Assembly (NCBI GenBank): GCA_937995835.1 | Contig: CALKIV010000036.1 | Location: 1-9,377, forward strand | DNA length: 9,377 bases | Reading direction: 5' to 3' | DNA from: an uncultured Dysgonomonas sp. | GTDB taxonomy: Bacteria; Bacteroidota; Bacteroidia; Bacteroidales; Dysgonomonadaceae | In this document: in pieces, positions 6,575 through 9,377 of the stretch | Position numbering within the stretch: the first letter of the stretch is position 1 | Layout: each line of letters begins with the position of its first letter | The notes under the pieces: model-generated | The model's input: only the letters and a program-made list of their open reading frames with translations | Database searches by the model: none | Told to the model about the DNA's origin: nothing | Made by a program: the position numbers and the translations under genes

Positions 6575-7930
6575 TTACTCTGCTCCTAGTGCCTCATGCA
6601 AGATCTCTCCTACTGTTGGATGAGGGAAAACGATCTTTTTGAACTCCTCTACTGTGAATGCCTTTTCGATGGCTATGCCAGCAATGACAATGATTTCAGA
6701 TGCGGGACTGCCGATCATGTGGCATCCTACAAGGGTGCCATTGTCGTTCACGATGATTTTCACCACTCCTCCTCCTATTTCGTTCTCCACCATGAAGCGT
6801 CCGGCAAAAGCCATTGGCAATTGCAAAACTTTGTAGTTTACTCCTTTTTCCGTCAATAGTTTCTCTGTCATTCCCACTCCTGCCACTTCGGGTGAGGTGT
6901 ACACCACGCTAGGGATAGCCTTGTAGCTCATGCTGTCCTTTTTGCCTAGGAGGGTGTTTACAGCCACTTCAGCCTCTCTGATGGCTGTGTGCGCCAGTAG
7001 TGATTGCCCTGTGATATCGCCACAGGCATAAACTCTGTTATCAGAAGTTTGCATTTGCTCATTCACTTTCAAGCCTCGACCATGCATTTCTAAAGAGAAG
7101 TTTTCCAAGCCAAAATTTTTGGTGGAAGGAATGCGCCCCGTGCTCAATAGTAGCTTTTCTGCATCTACCTCTATTGTTTCGCCTTCGTTGGTTTCTACAA
7201 TTACTTTTTCGTTGGTCACCTCCACTACTTTGGCTGAAATATGAAAGGTTACTCCTTTTTTTGCTAGATCTTCACGAAGCATTTTAGATAACTCACCGTC
7301 CATGTTGCCTAATATCTCAGGAAGCATTTCCACTACGGTTACTTTTGTGCCTAAGCTGTTGAAGAATGATGCAAACTCTGTGCCGATCACACCTCCACCA
7401 ATAATGGTTAGAGATTGCGGTACTTCTTTGTTTTCTAGTGCCTCTCTTGATGTCCAATATTCTCTCTGGTCTAGCCCTTTTATAGGAGGAACGAAAGCCT
7501 CAGAGCCTGTGCAGAGCATGATGTTTTTAGCAGAATAGGTTTCGCCATTGGCCTCTATTAGGATGTTCTTGGCTTGATCTTCTCCCGCAATTTTAGCTTC
7601 GTGTAAAATTTGCTCCACATTTTGAGCAGTCAACTTTTGTCGAACGCCAGCAGTGAGTCTTCTCACTATTCTTTGCTTTCTTTTGATTACTTGCTCTAGC
7701 TCTATTGTTGTATTTTCTACTTTTACTCCATAGCGATTGGCTTCGGCAAGGCTATCAAATATCTTGGCAGAATGTAGCAAGGTTTTTGTTGGCATACAAC
7801 CCTCATTCAGGCAGATACCTCCTAGAGCTTGCTTTTCGAATATAATTACCTTTTTTCCTGCTTTTCCTGCTTTTTCGGCAGCTGTATAACCTGCAGGGCC
7901 TCCGCCGATGATTGCTAAATCGTATATCAT
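6575..7930 (-). CDS. lpdA: Dihydrolipoyl dehydrogenase (E3)
   Basis: The 451-residue flavoprotein oxidises dihydrolipoamide to lipoamide with NAD+, serving 2-oxoacid dehydrogenase complexes and/or the glycine cleavage system. Visible motifs in order are the FAD-binding GGGPAG (9-14), the redox disulfide C40-LNEG-C45, the NAD-binding GGGVIG (178-183), the second FAD contact ACGD (302-305), and the C-terminal base pair H437/E442 in HPTVGE. Length is normal and all catalytic residues are present. The active-site segment reads CLNEGCMPTK rather than the commoner CLNVGCIPSK, a variant within the family. No E1, E2 or gcv gene is in the window. It lies between a PfkB kinase gene (108-bp gap) and rubredoxin (98-bp gap). 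A mercuric or glutathione reductase is less likely because the overall pattern is E3. Confidence 0.93.
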   Translation of the reverse strand: MIYDLAIIGGGPAGYTAAEKAGKAGKKVIIFEKQALGGICLNEGCMPTKTLLHSAKIFDSLAEANRYGVKVENTTIELEQVIKRKQRIVRRLTAGVRQKLTAQNVEQILHEAKIAGEDQAKNILIEANGETYSAKNIMLCTGSEAFVPPIKGLDQREYWTSREALENKEVPQSLTIIGGGVIGTEFASFFNSLGTKVTVVEMLPEILGNMDGELSKMLREDLAKKGVTFHISAKVVEVTNEKVIVETNEGETIEVDAEKLLLSTGRIPSTKNFGLENFSLEMHGRGLKVNEQMQTSDNRVYACGDITGQSLLAHTAIREAEVAVNTLLGKKDSMSYKAIPSVVYTSPEVAGVGMTEKLLTEKGVNYKVLQLPMAFAGRFMVENEIGGGVVKIIVNDNGTLVGCHMIGSPASEIIVIAGIAIEKAFTVEEFKKIVFPHPTVGEILHEALGAE

Positions 7931-7954
7931 GGTTTTTATTTAATGGTTTTGTCA

Positions 7955-7968
7955 ATCTTTATAAAGAT
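7955..7968. repeat. 14-bp perfect palindrome in the lpdA leader
   Basis: ATCTTTATAAAGAT reads the same on both strands and lies 24 bp upstream of the lpdA start, downstream of the possible -7 element at 8007. It could be an operator for a dimeric regulator or a small hairpin in the mRNA leader. The surroundings are very AT-rich, so chance is a real alternative. Confidence 0.35.
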
Positions 7969-8006
7969 ATAAGAAAATAATAATATTTTGGTGTATATCT
8001 CAAAAT

Positions 8007-8014
8007 CAAACTTA
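8007..8014 (-). promoter_or_regulatory. Possible -7 element for lpdA
   Basis: The minus strand reads TAAGTTTG, matching TAnnTTTG, about 76 bp upstream of the lpdA start in the gap after the kinase gene. I find no TTG or TTTG about 20 bp further upstream, so the promoter is only half supported. If real, lpdA (and perhaps rubredoxin) is transcribed apart from the kinase. Confidence 0.4.
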
Positions 8015-8038
8015 CGCTATTGGTCGTGTTTGGTAGGA

Positions 8039-9010
8039 TTACATTTTTGAAATCTCTTCCTTAATGTAGCTCCATCTGTTGCTTGGTATTTTAGGTCCAA
8101 TGACTTGTATTACCTCGCCTGCCAAAAGGGTTCCTAACTTTGCACACGTTTCTAAGTCTTTATTTTTAGCCAGTCCATATATGAACCCGGCAGCATATAG
8201 ATCGCCAGCCCCTGTGGCATCTTTGCAATTTACTTTGTTTGCTCCTACTTTTATTTTGTAATCTCCTTGCTGAACCCATGAGCCATCTGCTCCTGTTTTC
8301 ACAATGGCTAGATCTACCATCTCGTGTAGTTTAGAAACAGCCTCTTCGGCAGGTAGTTTCGTTAGAGTAAAAGCCTCCTCCTCGTTTGAGAATACGATGT
8401 CTACATATTGTGGAATAATCTTTAGTAGGAAATCTAGATTTTGTTCCACAATATTGAAGCTCGCCATGTCTATTGCCACTTTTAGACCAGCTTCTTTAGC
8501 CATTTTTACAGCTCTTTCTATTAATGCATGGCTTTGTACCAGGTAGCCTTCGATGTAAAAGAAATCATATCCTTTGAAGATTTCGGCAGATAAGTCTTCT
8601 GGAGCCAATAAAGCAGCTGCACCTAGGTAGGTGCCAAATGTACGTTCTCCATCTTCCGAAATAAATGTAGAAGCTACTCCTGAGGTTTCGTTTACTTCAG
8701 TGAGGTGAGGGCGTACGCCATGTGCTACTAGCTCGTCTTTGTAGAGCTTTCCGTATTCGTCTTTGCCTACTCGGCCAATGAAGCCGGTCTCGATGCCTAG
8801 ACTGGCTAGGCCACTGACGGTATTAGAAGCTGAGCCTCCTGATACGATGTGTTTATCCATCTTACTCAACATCTTGCTGATTTTCAAGAAATGTTCTTCA
8901 TTGATGAGGGTCATAGCTCCTCGCAATAAGTCTAAAGAGGGTAATAAGTTATCGTCTTTTATCTGCACCAAGGCGTCAACTAGGGCATTGCCCATTCCTA
9001 ATACTTTCAT
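8039..9010 (-). CDS. PfkB-family kinase, adenosine-kinase-like
   Basis: The 323-residue cytoplasmic enzyme is a complete PfkB/ribokinase-fold kinase. It shows the N-terminal GxGNALVD strand (5-12), the substrate-binding GGSASNT signature (58-64), NEEE (209-212) and the C-terminal signature DATGAGD (264-270), in which D270 is the expected catalytic base and the GAG forms the anion hole. The family transfers phosphate from ATP to sugars or nucleosides. The start of the protein and the GGSASNTVSGLASLG stretch resemble bacterial proteins annotated as adenosine kinase, so purine nucleoside salvage is my best guess, but a sugar such as ribose or fructose cannot be excluded from sequence alone. The ATG at 9010 has an AT-rich leader with no Shine-Dalgarno. 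I see no convincing promoter or terminator of its own. Confidence 0.9.
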   Translation of the reverse strand: MKVLGMGNALVDALVQIKDDNLLPSLDLLRGAMTLINEEHFLKISKMLSKMDKHIVSGGSASNTVSGLASLGIETGFIGRVGKDEYGKLYKDELVAHGVRPHLTEVNETSGVASTFISEDGERTFGTYLGAAALLAPEDLSAEIFKGYDFFYIEGYLVQSHALIERAVKMAKEAGLKVAIDMASFNIVEQNLDFLLKIIPQYVDIVFSNEEEAFTLTKLPAEEAVSKLHEMVDLAIVKTGADGSWVQQGDYKIKVGANKVNCKDATGAGDLYAAGFIYGLAKNKDLETCAKLGTLLAGEVIQVIGPKIPSNRWSYIKEEISKM

Positions 9011-9155
9011 ATAATAGATGTTTTTTTATTTCAATTTGCTCTGCAAAAGGTGATTTTATGTTTTTTGATAAATGAAACAAATCAACTAAAAGCCCTGAAA
9101 CAGAAGTTTCAAAAGTCATTTAATGCGATTTGTTGTAATTTTTTACACGAAGATA

Positions 9156-9186
9156 TTGTTTAATTCAGAAATTAGGCCTACTTTTG
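9156..9186 (+). promoter_or_regulatory. Bacteroides-type promoter of the tRNA-Asn genes
   Basis: TTG (9156-9158), a 20-bp spacer and TACTTTTG (9179-9186) match the -33/-7 consensus of the Bacteroidota primary sigma factor. The mature tRNA begins 34 bp past the -7 element, so the transcript has a leader of roughly 30 nt. The rest of the 9011-9220 gap holds only a small inverted repeat TGAAAC-AGAA-GTTTCA (9096-9111) of unknown meaning. Confidence 0.7.
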
Positions 9187-9220
9187 TCGTGCTTTTAAAG
9201 AAAAGCGTTGGTTTTAACAT

Positions 9221-9294
9221 TCTCCCTTAGCTCAGTTGGTTAGAGCATCTGACTGTTAATCAGAGGGTCCTTGGTTCAAGTCCAAGAGGGAGAG
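9221..9294 (+). tRNA. tRNA-Asn, anticodon GTT (first copy)
   Basis: A complete cloverleaf: acceptor TCTCCCT/AGGGAGA, T8 A9, D stem GCTC/GAGC, anticodon stem TCTGA/TCAGA with loop CTGTTAA, five-base variable loop, and T stem CTTGG/CCAAG with loop TTCAAGT. The anticodon GTT is at 9255-9257 and reads AAC/AAT. The discriminator is G and no CCA is encoded. A second copy starts 24 bp later and is presumably on the same transcript. Confidence 0.96.
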
Positions 9295-9318
9295 CAACAG
9301 GCAAAATTTTATATATTT

Positions 9319-9377
9319 TCTCCTTTAGCTCAGTTGGTTAGAGCATCTGACTGTTAATCAGAGGGTCCTTGGTTCAA
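9319..9377 (+). tRNA. tRNA-Asn, anticodon GTT (second copy, cut by window end)
   Basis: The 59 bases present match the first copy except at one acceptor position (TCTCCTT instead of TCTCCCT, base 6). The anticodon GTT is at 9353-9355. The 3' part of the T arm and the 3' acceptor strand lie outside the window, so whether base 6 is compensated by A67 cannot be seen. This looks like a tandem duplication in an Asn tRNA operon. Confidence 0.93.

Noticed and set aside
9070..9120. Promoter for the PfkB kinase on the minus strand
   Set aside because: Candidates TTGATTTG and GACTTTTG each miss the TAnnTTTG consensus by one base and lack a -33 element at the right distance.

Overview
This window is ordinary-looking chromosome from a member of the Bacteroidota, most likely the Bacteroidales. 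The reasons are: promoter elements of the Bacteroides type (TTTG or TTG, about 19-20 bp, then TAnnTTTG); start codons with A-rich leaders and no well-placed Shine-Dalgarno; tRNA genes with no encoded CCA; a DUF3109 cysteine-rich protein; and a plug-less TonB-receptor-like barrel of a kind I associate with this order. No mobile element, CRISPR array or phage gene is visible.

Layout, left to right. A tRNA-Arg(CCT) gene lies on the minus strand (39-110) with its own promoter and hairpin terminator. Diverging from it, on the plus strand, is a tightly packed run of four genes (256-6257): a DUF3109 protein, a zinc-ribbon Nudix hydrolase, a secreted 999-residue tetratricopeptide-repeat (TPR) protein, and an outer-membrane beta-barrel protein. 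A strong 13-bp hairpin terminator (6278-6308) closes the run. Facing it on the minus strand are three genes: a small rubredoxin (6315-6476), dihydrolipoyl dehydrogenase (6575-7930) and a PfkB-family adenosine-kinase-like enzyme (8039-9010). At the right edge two nearly identical tRNA-Asn(GTT) genes stand in tandem on the plus strand behind a good promoter, and the second is cut by the window end.

How the genes work together. The TPR protein and the barrel both carry signal peptides and are separated by only 7-46 bp, so they probably form a periplasm/outer-membrane pair. This is the least understood part of the window and the best candidate for an undescribed envelope system. The DUF3109 and Nudix genes are cytoplasmic and probably only share the transcript. 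The lpdA-rubredoxin pair is a redox neighbourhood (NADH/dithiol flavoenzyme next to a one-iron electron carrier), but no 2-oxoacid dehydrogenase E1/E2 gene is visible here. The one gene the longer open frames miss is the 53-residue rubredoxin.
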